Source of the DNA: Prunella strophiata
Taxonomy: Eukaryota; Chordata; Aves; Passeriformes; Prunellidae
NCBI GenBank assembly: GCA_036583965.1
Contig: JAZBQD010000030.1
Coordinates: 55,243,551 to 55,307,550, forward strand
Direction: 5' to 3'
Length of the DNA: 64,000 bases
Shown here: positions 13,101 through 24,590 of the stretch, piece after piece
Layout of the letters: each line of letters starts with the position of its first letter
Position numbering within the stretch: position 1 is the stretch's first letter
Notes under the pieces: generated by a model
Database searches by the model: none
What the model saw: the letters and a program-made list of their open reading frames with translations, nothing else
What the model was told of the DNA's origin: nothing
Made by a program: the position numbers and the translations under genes

Positions 13101-14285
13101 TCTTGGTCTTGGGCACACCACAGGCAGGGGATGGGGCACAGTGGCACAGTTTTATAGGGCAGCATCGTATTCAGCCAGGCAGGGTTGAACTGTGTCCTTT
13201 CAGCACAGAGACATGCAGGAGGTTTGCTGGCTCCTTTGTTCCTTTTCCTGCCCCAAGAAGTGGGAAACTGAAGCTGAGCATTGATCTTTGGGCAGAAGCC
13301 TGGGTGTCCAGGAGCCAGGACTGAGTTCTGTTTTCTCAGCAGTTGGTTAGCTGCATCTATGAAATGATGCTCTGAACAAGGAGAAGTCATACTCTCTATT
13401 TTTAGATATTTAACTTGGCATGCTCTGAACTGGCTCTCAAGCTAAATAATGAAGATGTGTTCAAATAGAGATGTTGTGCACTCACTGGGAAAATTCATTA
13501 AGAAAAAAACAGTCTCTTTAAAAATGCCATAATACAATACTGCACTGCAATGATGCAGGAAATCCTTGCATTTACTGTATTACCAAACAAGCAGAAAGAG
13601 AACCTTAGAGGAGGCTAAGCCCGTCTATTTGTTATCTTACACACTGTTTGGAAAAAGAAAAAAATCCCGCAGTTTGGGTATGTATAGCCTTGGAAGCTCT
13701 GAGCCTCAGGCACAGACAAGAAATACATGTATATATAAAATATATATTACAAATTGGGATGAATGCAGGTGTCATTTTCATTTTCTCTCTCTGTACAGAA
13801 GATTAGCTTGCTAAGCAAAACACTTCTGTATTTCTGGGTAACAAAGCAAGATTTGCTGTTCTTCAGGGTTGTGGATATTCACTGTGGATTTTACGCACAC
13901 ATTCTTGTGGTCTTTACAGGGAAACTGTCTTAGTGTGGGAATGGCAGAAAGGGTTAAGAAGCCACTGATCTTGTGTGTGATACTTTTTTCTATATTTCAT
14001 TTTTGCTGCACAGCAAAATAGTTATTTTGCTTTCGCTTGTTAATGAACTGAGCACTGCCATCTTGTGGGAGTTTTAGCAAGTGAAAATATTCTTGGAAAC
14101 CTGCTAAGGGCAGGAATAAAAGCTATCCGTGAAGATCTTGCCAATGGATTACTTTTCACCTTTATTATGACGCCTCTGTTTACATCTGTAGACTTTGGCT
14201 GGATAAACCTAAAACTGCAACTAATAAATATATCTTCAAAAGTGTATCATAATTTTAAAACTGATCTGTATCTCTTCCTACATGT
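10109..14285. other. Non-coding stretch; locally GC-richer around 12,250-13,330
   Basis: No recognised gene or repeat. The segment 12,250-13,330 is richer in G+C than its surroundings and carries several overlapping open frames of 60-111 codons on both strands. They overlap each other in opposite directions, lack recognisable domains, and look like chance frames. Around 11,900-12,200 the DNA is very AT-rich. Confidence 0.55.
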
Positions 14286-14338
14286 TGGGTTTGTTTTTTG
14301 GTTTTGTTTTTGGTTTGGTTTTTTTTTTTTTTTTTTTT
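14286..14338. repeat. T-rich (GTTTT)n to poly-T tract
   Basis: GTTTT and GGTTT units pass into a run of about 19 T. On the minus strand this is a poly-A followed by A-rich sequence. No retroposon body is recognised next to it. Confidence 0.85.
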
Positions 14339-14787
14339 GAATGGAGATTTACCAGTATCATGTGAACTTTGCAATCAGGAGCCTTGATATTTCTCTGCAC
14401 ACTTCTGAGACCACTTTCAGAGACCATGAACTCAAAATCCAGTAATTGCATTTTAAGTTTATTGACTCATGAACTCATGGTGGAGGGCTGATTCTGTGAA
14501 GATATCCTGGATCCAAACCTGTCAGCTCTTTCTGACAGCAAAAACTGAAGGGCCATTCTTTGGATTCTCTTTTAGGCAACAGCTGTGAGACAGCATCATT
14601 TGAAACACACTAAGGTGAAATCAGGAGCCTGAGATATTTCAGTCTCAAGACTGCTTGGCATGGTTCTCCAGCACACAGAGAGATGCTAATGCAGCCTCCC
14701 TTTATGAAAATCATTGAGTAAAGCATAAATTTAAAGAGAAAATTTCTCCTGGTGTCTAATGAATTAATTTTTACACAGGCAAACAGT

Positions 14788-15072
14788 GGTGGGACAAGGG
14801 AGAACCGTTCTAAAAGAAGGGATAAGTGATTTAGTTTAACTATTAGGGGAAAAAAATGTTACCCAGAGGGTGGTAAGCTTCTCTTGCCAGAGACACTGGT
14901 ACAGGTTGCCCAGAGAAGTTGTAGATGTCCCGTCCCTGGAAATGTTCCAATGCAGGTTGGAACAACCTGAGCAACCTGGTCTAGTGGAAGGTGTGCCTGC
15001 CCATGACAGGGAAGTTGGAACCAGGTGATCTTTAAGGTCCCCTCCAACCCAAACCATTCTGTGATTCTATGA
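14788..15072 (+). mobile_element. CR1 LINE 3'-end fragment
   Basis: A plus-strand CR1 tail: a degraded 'ggtgggacaag' start, then the strongly recognisable 'acccagagggtgg' box, 'caggttgcccagagaagttg', 'gatgtcccgtccctgga', 'ttccaatgcaggttgga', a block ending in 'aggtcccctccaaccc', and the terminal 'attctgtgattctatga' microsatellite-like end at 15,055-15,072. It is about 285 bp and 5'-truncated, and the better match towards the 3' end is usual for CR1. It carries no intact coding sequence. Confidence 0.93.
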
Positions 15073-15840
15073 GTTTAGAGAAACACTTTAGGGAGAATTG
15101 TCAGTGTAAGAGGACCAAAGCATAGTGATGCTACACAGTGATGCTAGAGAAGTCAAAATACCTTACAAAGGGTCAAGAAAATGAACCATACACACTCATT
15201 AGAGTTTCTTTTCTCTAAAAGGCATTGACAATGCCAGTATATCTAAATCAAAGTAGGCAAAAGTATGGTAAGAACCCACTCCGGCATATCATAATTCAAA
15301 ATAAAAAAGAGGATAATTCAGTTATATACCACAGAGATTGCTGAGAACAGTTCAAAATGGGGAGGCAAAGCCATCTCTGACTGGTGCTTCAGGTGATGTC
15401 TAGCCCACAACAAGGCACCAAGGACATTGGCTCAAAAACCTGGTCATTGCTAACAGCCTAGAATAACAATGATGTTGTTCAAGACAACAATATTTCTTGC
15501 CTCCTGCCAGGAATAAAGTGTGTGTCATTTGATGGTGAGGGACTTTTCCTCTGACTCAATGCCTGAGGTAAAATCTTCAGTGACCAAAGTCCCCTGCTTA
15601 CAATCCCTCAGTCCAAGAACAGTGCCTCCACACCTGTCTTCTGTGGTTTTTTGGGCTGTGCTTGGGCTTGTGGTGAATGCTACAGATCCCAAACCAGCTC
15701 TATAGACCATCTCCAAAGGAAAGGCCCTCAGACTAGAGCCAAAAGATGGAAAGTTGGAGGGAGCTTCCTATGTCCACCAAGCAATCCTACTCCCAAAGCC
15801 TTTCGAGAAAGAGGTACGTGCAGTATATTATTTTTCTAAG
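15073..15840. other. Non-coding stretch without recognisable gene or repeat
   Basis: Unique-looking sequence after the CR1 tail. Open frames on both strands near 15,520-15,720 overlap antisense to each other and have no recognisable product. Confidence 0.55.
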
Positions 15841-15904
15841 TGTATATATATATATAGAGGTGTGTGTGCATACATATACATATATGTACATATATGTATA
15901 TTTT
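15841..15904. repeat. TA/TG/CA mixed dinucleotide repeat
   Basis: Alternating purine-pyrimidine tract of TATATA, GTGTGT and CATATA/TACATATA units, followed by TGTATATTTT. It is nearly all alternating purine/pyrimidine and partly self-complementary, so it can form a hairpin or cruciform. Confidence 0.88.
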
Positions 15905-18900
15905 GGAAGCAAATCAGCCCTGAAGAAATTGGTGCAAGGCTTTGTCAGTACCAGAGGCCCTACAGCACAAATGTGCAATGCATGTGGGCTTTTGTTACAA
16001 TGAGAATGCATGCAACAGCCCACCAGTGAGGACATACATGGGACTGTCTACTTTGGGATGTGCTCCCTGAACAAGCAGCGGAAGCAACCTGAAAAAACTA
16101 CACTGACATAACCACAGGAGGGCTGCTTCTCCTCCACTGGCCCTCCAGTTCTTCCCACTACCCCAGAAATTCCCCATGAGCCAGTGAAAACAATTTGCAC
16201 GATGAACATGCTGCGTGTACAAGGCATATATATCATAGATCATGGGTCATACATCCATCAGTCAGTCCTAGTTCTTTTGAAAGCTTTATATCTTCATTTG
16301 TAAAACAGGCTTAAGGATAACAAGCTCTGGGTTTTGTTTGTTTTTTCTTTTTCAAGAGAACATGGAAAGCCACAGCTCAGAAGTCCTTCATGTAACAGAT
16401 AAATGCTATTAGTGGTGTCTTCACATCTCCGGCCAATAAAGCGGAAATAAATTGCTTAGCTAGAAAGGATTATGAATAGTTTTATTAACATTTGCAAAGT
16501 GCTTTGAGGCTCTAACATGGACAGGTGGAAACAAATATTGTATAAACATGCTGTTATTAAATGACCACTCATCTCTGGGAAATGGCATGGGAGCGGTTTT
16601 TCCATATTTGTCGTGACTCAGTAATTCCAGGTAAAACACACGTGTTTCACAAGTTAAAAAAAGTTAACTGTCAGCTCTGTCAACACATCTGAGGAGTCAA
16701 AACCCAAGCCATGTTTTTTCTGGCTTGCTGATTAACACCACTAGCAGCACTAGCAACAGGGGAAATGCTTCTTGCTCCTATTCCACAGGATTTCACCTGA
16801 GGATGTGAGTATTCTGCCTGTAGGTGAAGGGCTGACACACTGTCAGTCATTGCTTATTTAACAATGCTTCTGACAGACAATTAATCCAAAAGCCTTCAGC
16901 TCTCCCTCCTTGTTCAGTTCTGGCTCAGCAAAGTTTCTACATGTAAAACTGTCAAACATTTATTTTGGTTAATAAAGCCAGCAATGACTTAATTCACATC
17001 AAGGATAAGTATGTTGGGTGAAAAACACTGTTTTCACACAGTCACTCTGAAGAATGCAATTTGAGATACCAAATTACACAATTATTTTTTGTCAAAATGC
17101 TGAAAATTATTCATCTTGTCCCTGCCTTAACAACCCATCAAAATGTCAGTTCTTTTTCCAGTGCAGCTTCAAACCAGTGATATTTAACACAGGTAATTAT
17201 GCCTCTTCAAATGCAAAGCAGTCAAGTTTTGTAAAGCATGATGCATGAAGCAGTTTTGCCAGCTGTTTTCCCATGCCTGAACTCCTGAGCTAGACTGACA
17301 CATTGTGCTCCTGGTGCAGGACTTCTGGTGGTTTCATGAAAAGCATCGGGAGGCAAAAACATTGTTGTATTGTATTTCTACTGTGTTTGGATGCTGGCCC
17401 ATGTGGGCTCCAGCACCCCCAGAAGCAAGCTGAAGCTGGCCTTGTGGCCATTGACACTGCTCTGAATATGGCTTATGGAAAGGTTCCATTTAGTTTTACA
17501 CTTGCAATAACATTGTGCCTTGTGTGTTGTTTTTGTGTTAGCTGAAAAGCATATGTTTTGGCTTTTCCCATCAACGTAGGAGAGAGGGCTTGTATTTTAA
17601 ATCATGGGACAGAAAAGGAATAGCAAAGTCAAGGCTTTCTTTCCAAGCTGCTGCACCTACGCAACATTTTTACAAGCTTTTTTGCTAATTTGCATAATTG
17701 CTTTTTGCTATTTTTTACTCACTTCTGCTAATTATCATCACTCAATTTTTGCACAGAATTAACAGCTTGTGAGGACATTTTCATAGCACAGAAGCAAATT
17801 TTCTCTATGAGAGTATGTAATTATTCAATTCTAGCCAAAAAGTGCTGACGTGCATAAAATGCATCAAACATATTACCCTCTTCACTGGTCCATAGAAAAT
17901 CTAATAAAATCAAGAGGCACAGAAAACTTTTTGCAAGATGTTCTGACACTGGAAGACTGGGTTTCATAGCTTATATGGATTTATTAAAGCAGCTTGATTA
18001 CCTATGAATTGATTACAACTAACTTGTGTCTGATTTTACATTAGTGGCCAGCAGCCATCACTCTTCAGACCTTGCTAGTTGATGCACAAAAAGCAGAAAT
18101 TTGTTCTGATGAGATCAGCTGTGAAGCAAAAACCTACTCAAACTAGTAAAGATATAAAGACCTGGCACTGGGTATAAATGGCACCTTGTTACATGCTGGA
18201 CTTAAGGCAACGTCCATTCAATAAATACTAAAAGTATCAAAAATGTACCCTTTTTTTCCACAACACCACAGTTTTTGAAAAAATAATCACTCTAAAATTT
18301 AATAGCTGTAGATTTTACTAGCAGACCCATCAGCTACTCATCTCTCATTACACCTTTCTACTATGATTGTAAAAGCAAGCTCCTACATGATGCTGAAACA
18401 TAAATAATTCTTGGCAAAATAATAACAAACCCCACAAGATGTCTAATAGATCTAATTCTGGAAGTATATTATTTGACAGTCAAATAAACTGTTGATGTGA
18501 AAGGAAGGACTTTTAAGCACGAACTGAGTAGCATGACTCAATTTTATTTGGTTAATGAGAACCAAAATTTTAAAGAATTCCCCTAAACCAGTGCTGATGT
18601 ATTAATACATGCTATGACCCAGCCTGCCTTTTTGAAACCACTTTGGGTGACATCTCAATCTTCTGAATGTCTCCAGAGGTACTTTTCTCTTCTTGGTGAC
18701 TGTAGAGAGAATTTTAAAACCCTGTTAGGAAAGAATGTTTCATCAAGCAGGCCAAATTTAGGTTCCCTGCTAATCTAGGCTGAATAGATCCAATGTAAAT
18801 ATAGAAACTGAACATTAAAAAAAAAAAGCTCATGTAAATTTACTCTGGGTGCTGTGCTGAGTGTACATGCTCACCTGAAAGCTGGCTCTGATGATTCTTG

Positions 18901-19727
18901 TAGCTTGTGTGAGATCCTTGGTATTTCTTAGAGATTGAAGTCCCTGCCAGATGACGCCCTGAGCTGGGGGACTGTTCCCATCTCAAAGCTGACAGTGTCA
19001 TAACATCCATTTTCACAGTGTGGATGAGGAGAAGAAGGTTATATTTCAGAATGGGAACACTGCATTCATGAACTTTGCCTTTTGTTTTGTAGCATGGGAG
19101 ATTCACCCGTGCCAGTTACTGCCAGCAGGGCAACAACTAAATGAGCCATGGGGACAGCCCAGCTCCCTGCAGGGACCCTGGCTGGATCTGGCTGCCTCTG
19201 AGGGCACAGGAGCAAGGCTCACCATGCTCAGCCTCACAAGGGGACTTGGTGCCCGCTGTGCAGGCATTTCAGTTCAGAAATCATGAACTGGCCTTCTCCT
19301 AAACTACCACTGAGGAGATTGAAGGTGTTGAAGGTTTCATCGCATTTCATCACAGAGCAGGCACTGGAATACTAAAACTGGAAAAGACAGAGTGCTTATT
19401 TTACCGAGCAGCAAGGAACATTTTTTGGAGAAACTATCCATTTGCAGAACAATTTGCACCTAAAGTTTTATCCCCAGTGAGTATTCTTGATTTTTGTTCA
19501 CAGGCTGCATGTAGATAATACCTCTCTCTTAGTGACACACCATACTACACGCAGAGAAGTCAGACACAGCGGTGATTATCTTGCGGACAATCCCTTGTTT
19601 CTCTTGGAAACGTTTCAGGGATGAAGTAACAGTAACCACACTGAAAAAAAGTCAAACAAACAGTACAGTATTATGGCAACTGATTACATCTTGTTCAAAA
19701 AAACATTAAGGGTCCTGTTCTATCTTC
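15905..19727. other. Non-coding stretch; possible conserved element near 17,640-17,830
   Basis: No gene or known repeat is recognised. It is AT-rich unique DNA with short chance frames. The segment 17,640-17,830 is listed separately as a regulatory candidate. Confidence 0.55.
17640..17830. promoter_or_regulatory. Candidate conserved non-coding element with octamer and homeodomain sites
   Basis: A perfect octamer ATTTGCAT (17,688-17,695) sits within TAATTTGCATAATTG, and a CTAATTATC site follows at 17,728-17,736. Several T-rich and AATT-core motifs occur within 150 bases and no repeat is present. This is the composition of developmental enhancers, but AT-rich DNA makes such motifs by chance, so confidence is low without alignment. 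Confidence 0.25.
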
Positions 19728-19733
19728 TTTTTT

Positions 19734-19761
<28 letters not shown>
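19728..19761. repeat. Poly-T tract
   Basis: An almost uninterrupted run of about 33 T with one C. It could be the poly-A end of a minus-strand retroposon, but no body is recognised on the right side, so it is listed as a simple repeat. Confidence 0.9.
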
Positions 19762-19764
<3 letters not shown>

Positions 19765-20902
19765 CCTGCACATACATTTTTTCCCAATCCCTGTCCTTCT
19801 TCCAGCACCACCTCTCCAAAATCTTCCTGCTGGGATTCATGTACGAAGCAAAATAGCTAAATTAACAGTTCAGTACTGTTCCCAGAGGAGATCCAAAATG
19901 TAGGATACACACTGGTTTCAAGGCTGCTAGTCAAGTAGTGCATTTGACTGTGAAATTAAAGATGGCCCTGGGGATTCCTTTTGTGGTCACACAGATGAGT
20001 AGGGTAAATTTCAGTATACAATACATAACATTCAGAGCAGGATGATCACAAAGGTGGTAGTTAAGGCAAATTAATTGTCAGCCAAGTAAAAAAAAAGTTT
20101 GTCGTGACCATGCAATGATCACTTATCACTCCTGTAACTTCACAGATTGTTCCAATTCCTAAAAAAAGCATTTTAGGGTATCCCGAAACTTAAATTGCAC
20201 CAATAATGAAATCATTCTTGGACATAGCCACACAAATATTAAGTTCAAGGCTAGCTACCATGTTCTACCACAAATTATCTGGCCTTAAGTACACAGTTGC
20301 TTCTAAACTCCTAGAACTTATACACAAATGTATAAATAAGCATTTACCCTAAAACTATTTGGTCTGGGAAAGGAAAAGCTCCAATTTAGAACACAACATG
20401 AAGGACGCACTTCTAGAAGCTACATTTCTTTAAAGTCAGGATAGTCCTGGTTAAATGCTTCCTCTGGTTGCAAGGCAGTATGGCGTGAATCAAGAATCCA
20501 TTTTTTAACACAGCAAATCAAACCAAAATACAAATAGAGTTAACTATGCTGGAAACCATAAACTCTGGGATGACTGACTGTGAAACACCAGTGTCATGAG
20601 ATGGCACTGAATTACACCACGTGATGATTGTGCTTTGCTTCATTTTCTGGAAGGACTGAAGGTACAGTTTTATGGCAAGGGTACTGCCTAAACTCCAGCT
20701 GGTGTGTACACAGCTCTTGGTATCTGAGTCTAGACTCAGAAGCAGACACAACCTCCTACCCAGACAGGCTCAAAAAAGTCATTTATTTGAGCCACTGCCA
20801 CAGGGATGAACAGCCACCACCCACTTCTCCCATTTGGTAATGCTCAGGCACCACCAGATCAAGCCACAGCTTGTGTCCTTATTCCTATTATGAAGCATAA
20901 TG
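19762..20902. other. Non-coding stretch without recognisable gene or repeat
   Basis: Unique-looking DNA with only short open frames on both strands, such as 20,518-20,751 on the minus strand overlapping 20,628-20,840 on the plus strand. Nothing recognisable. Confidence 0.55.
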
Positions 20903-21003
20903 AAAAGGAAGGGGAAAGGGAAAGGGAAAGGAAGGGAAAGGGAAAGGGAAAGGGAAAGGGAAAGGGAAAGGGAAAGGGAAAGGGAAAGGGAAAGGGAAAA
21001 AAG
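20903..21003. repeat. (GGGAAA)n polypurine/polypyrimidine microsatellite
   Basis: Roughly fifteen GGGAAA hexamers, with one shortened unit (GGAA) near the left end, form a purine-only plus strand of about 100 bases. The minus strand is TTTCCC repeats. Mirror-symmetric polypurine tracts of this type can form intramolecular triplex (H-DNA), and the GGG runs could support G-quadruplex. The Gly-Lys and Phe-Pro repeating frames across it are artefacts of the hexamer. Confidence 0.95.
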
Positions 21004-22505
21004 AAGAGGCGAGATAGAACAAGAAGCAGAATATAAAAACTAGAAATAGCTATACTTCTAGTTAACCCCTTTGGAATGTAGCCAACATTTAAAAAAAATA
21101 ATAAATTATTCGAATACTTTCTGTCATCTATGTTTAAATCAAATTTCACTTAGAGCAGCAGATTTCTGTACTACTAATATTTTGCTACAGGGCTGCCCAC
21201 TAAACCAAGGGCTGCTTTCCAGTAGACCCCTCACTCTGCCACAAATTGCACAACAACACGAGCAAACTTAAATAATGCATCTGGAACTACATGACATATT
21301 TAAAACCTGCAATCAAAGAGAGCACAATGGGGAGCAAAGAACACTGGTACAGGCTCTAAGGCACTTATATAGCATGGACCCTTTGCCCCTGAACACAATC
21401 TGCCTGATACATGCTGGAAAACCTCACCGGGCCAGCCCTTCATTCCTGATTGCCCTCGGCACGGATCCAGGTTTAACCATGCTGGCTTCAGCCAGATAGA
21501 TTACTGAGGGAATGAGGAAAGATGGATAAATTCACTCACTGGTCTGAAGGCCAAAAACATCTGCTGGAGTCATGGAGTTGTTGGTTGGCTGAGTTCACAT
21601 AAAGGAAGCCCTGCTGGGAGTCAGCACCTGAAGCTCTTTTGAGTTTTGAGGGTTGTCCTTGGAGACCGCAGCATTTCGCTACCTAGGGGCAGCAGAATGT
21701 CAAACCGACCAAGAGACCTTGCAGCCTATTAGCACAGCATGACACAGCCAAAATGCTCTCTGTCAATATCAAATAGATATTAAAATCAGGAGGGATTTTT
21801 TAAAATAAATCCTTGAGTCTGCACACAGACCAAAGGCTGAGCTCACTCCACTAAATTAAAGGTTTCAGATGTGTAAAGATTTGTAGTGCGTCCATCTGGG
21901 GCGACTGTGGCACCAAAGTGATGGGCAGCTGCACAAGAGCATAAGACAGTTAAAATGTAGCAGCTTTTCTTTTTGAGTAACAGGACCCAAACAGAATTAA
22001 TATTGAGATTAAACAGGAGGATGGTTTCTCTGTTAGAAGATTTTCAGAGGAAGTTTCTTATCCCTGATGCTTGGTAGATGTTTCATGTGGTGGTGTCTGG
22101 CAACAGTGTTATGTCAGATTCATTAGTGTGATTTGCTTCCCCTGCTTTTAGAATGGTGTTACTGAAATAAACCACTAATCCACAACGCTCTGAATTAAAT
22201 AAATCTTAGAAACACCTTAATCTTCAGCTCCTAAATGAGATTAATCTTAAAAATCCATATGTTAAATAAGAAAATTAATATTCCAAAAGCTGCGTACTGT
22301 GACCCTGTATCAGACTTTACAACTGAATTTTGTCCCACTCTGATGACTAAGGAGTTGCAATAAGTGTTGTCCTTGTGGTATAAATACAATTTCCTAGCAG
22401 TCTGCTGTGTCTGAGTCATCCCAAACACTAAAGGAATAAAAAGTCTCTCCCTTCAGTTTTTGCTTCTCGTATCTGAGCAGGAGGCACAGAACATTTTAAA
22501 GACCA
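21004..22505. other. Non-coding stretch without recognisable gene
   Basis: No gene or known repeat recognised. The part near 21,660-21,720 and 21,890-21,905 keeps a few CpGs but shows no other signal. Confidence 0.5.
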
Positions 22506-22509
22506 TTCC

Positions 22510-22577
22510 CTGGTTCAAAGCCCATTGAAATCAGTAGGAGCCTTTCTGCTGAATTACTTAGTTTTGGATCAGAGCCA
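22510..22577. repeat. Remnant of an ancient amniote palindromic repeat
   Basis: The left arm (caaagcccattgaaatcag) and the right arm (ending gttttggatcagagcc) form an imperfect hairpin. They match a motif widely scattered in reptile and bird genomes, in which 'cccattgaagtcaatggg'-type and 'ggatcaggcc'-type segments occur as inverted arms. The family assignment is from general recollection and is not verified. The copy is short and strongly diverged. Confidence 0.4.
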
Positions 22578-22733
22578 CCACTCTTTAATTAAAGAGTGAA
22601 GTTTAAAAGTTGCCTCCTTCCATTACTCATCTCAAAGTATGGAGGTGTTTTATAACAGTTATCTTTATAATTGGAGATTGCAAATCCCGTTAACCTGATC
22701 ACTATGGGAAATACATATATAGATACAAAGTAA

Positions 22734-22744
22734 GGGCCTGATCC
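22734..22744. repeat. Possible end of the same ancient repeat family
   Basis: The 11-mer gggcctgatcc is the inverse of the 'ggatcagagcc' end at 22,567-22,577. It is followed by 'tctacaaata', like the common 'gggcctgatcctgcaaa' end of the same kind of old repeat. It may be a second fragment or the far edge of one larger element. Confidence 0.25.
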
Positions 22745-24573
22745 TCTACAAATATTAACCCATTTTCAACTGAAAGTTATGCCTTTGGCACTCATACACA
22801 TGTTGCAGGTGGGAGTTAAGGCAGGAGTTAAATGAACATTTTAGATGTGCATGCTAGAATCTTTTCAAGAGTAGCATGGCAAATCTGCTGCTATACATTA
22901 AGACTGCTATTGCCTGCCAGTTACATCCTTTCCCAGTCAGTTTATTAGTTATAGATCACAAGCCATAGAAGTGCCAAATCTGTTTTTCCTGGGGTTTGTG
23001 CTTCACTGGCTGTGAACCATTGGGAAATCTGCAGCATATCTGGTGATTCGAACTCAAGCCCCTTAGCAAAGAGACTGAAAAGCAGGAGCTCAGAGGTTTG
23101 GACTGTCATCAAACACACACTGTCTCTCTGCACTTGGACTTCTGCTTCTGCAGAAATGTAACCTCTTCTGAGTATGACAGAAATAAAAGTTGTGTTAAAT
23201 GTTCTTTACAGAAAATAATTTCTGATTGATTAAAAGATAGAACTTTATTTCATGTGTTAGATTAAAGGTCAGACTGGATTAGAAGGGGGGCTTTTGTTCA
23301 CAGACGTTCTCATCAAAACTTCATTTTCATGCTATGACATAGGCAGCAAGACTGATTGGCCCAGACTTTTAGAAGAATGGGAAGGAATTCTTATTGCATA
23401 TTCATTTAATGGGGAGGGAGAAGATAGGAGATATGATCTGTCCTTCGTAAATTTACTATGTGGTTAACAAATATGTGGGGAAACAATCCAATTTTAGTGA
23501 AATGCTGGTTAAATATTTAAACACTGAAATACTAATTCCATAGCATTTTTTAAGTTACTATCCATCCTATTTCTGTAAAATGTCTCCTAAGAATTATAGT
23601 GTTGACTCCTAAATATTTATTGAAGCAACACTATGTTTTCTCTGGGTAACAACTCAGTAATGACTTCAGCATATAATTCGTATTATTTAAGTCATATGCA
23701 GCATCCATATTTTAAGCAGTATGTCAGCTCCTTTAAATTGTATCAACACTGTGTTGTATAAGCTTGTGGCAGGAATAGAAGCAGCTTTTGTTTGAAGCTA
23801 CTATTTAAATTTTCACCAGAGAAAGAGAAGGTAGTAATTTATCCATGGAAATAAGATGTTTCTGAATATTACAAAATAACCATTATTTATGGTTAACTGC
23901 ATCCAGAACCTTTTCTAAACTTGATGTGAACTTCTACAGTCCTTCCAAAGAATGTTTTTAGTCAATCCTGCATGACATCTATAGCCATAATCTGAGGAAA
24001 GCAGAGTAACTGGATACCAGTATTTAGTACCAGTAGGATCTGCTCTGTCTCTTGCTATTTATCTATTATATTTATAATGCCCAAGTAGCCAGTGAGTGCA
24101 ATAAGGACACTGATTACCTTCTTGAGAAATGAGCCTTTTATATTGTAATGCAGAACTGCTGAGCTTACAGGCAGACAGATAAAGAATCAAATTAATATTA
24201 AAGAAGAGCTTTATTATATTGTGATTACAATGTGATGTAAGAAACTCTATGCAAGTCAAAAACATGAAAAAGTTTCTAGCAATATTGCTTTTTCATTTGT
24301 TGAAAGAAAATAGACTGGATTTTTTTCTATCAAAAGCAATGTAAAAATCTTATTTAGTTCAGGATGAGAATCTGAGCACAAATTAACTGATTTTTAAGTC
24401 TATGAAGATTTGTGGTGGCACTACTCGTGACATTCCCGTCTGTCAATAGGAGTAAGCATTATTTTCACTGTGTGCTTGTGTGTCATTTTCCTGGGCCTAG
24501 TTTAGAAAAGTAAATAAATCAAGATGCTTTTGAGAGCTAAAAGTCAAAGATATGAAGAAAGATAATGTTCCTG

Positions 24574-24590
24574 AAAAAAAAAAAAAAAAA
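24574..24590. repeat. Poly-A tract
   Basis: Run of 17 A followed by CCCC and an A/C-rich piece. No retroposon body is recognised. Confidence 0.85.

Noticed and set aside
20806..21149. Gly-Lys and Phe-Pro repeat frames
   Set aside because: Artefacts of the (GGGAAA)n hexamer.
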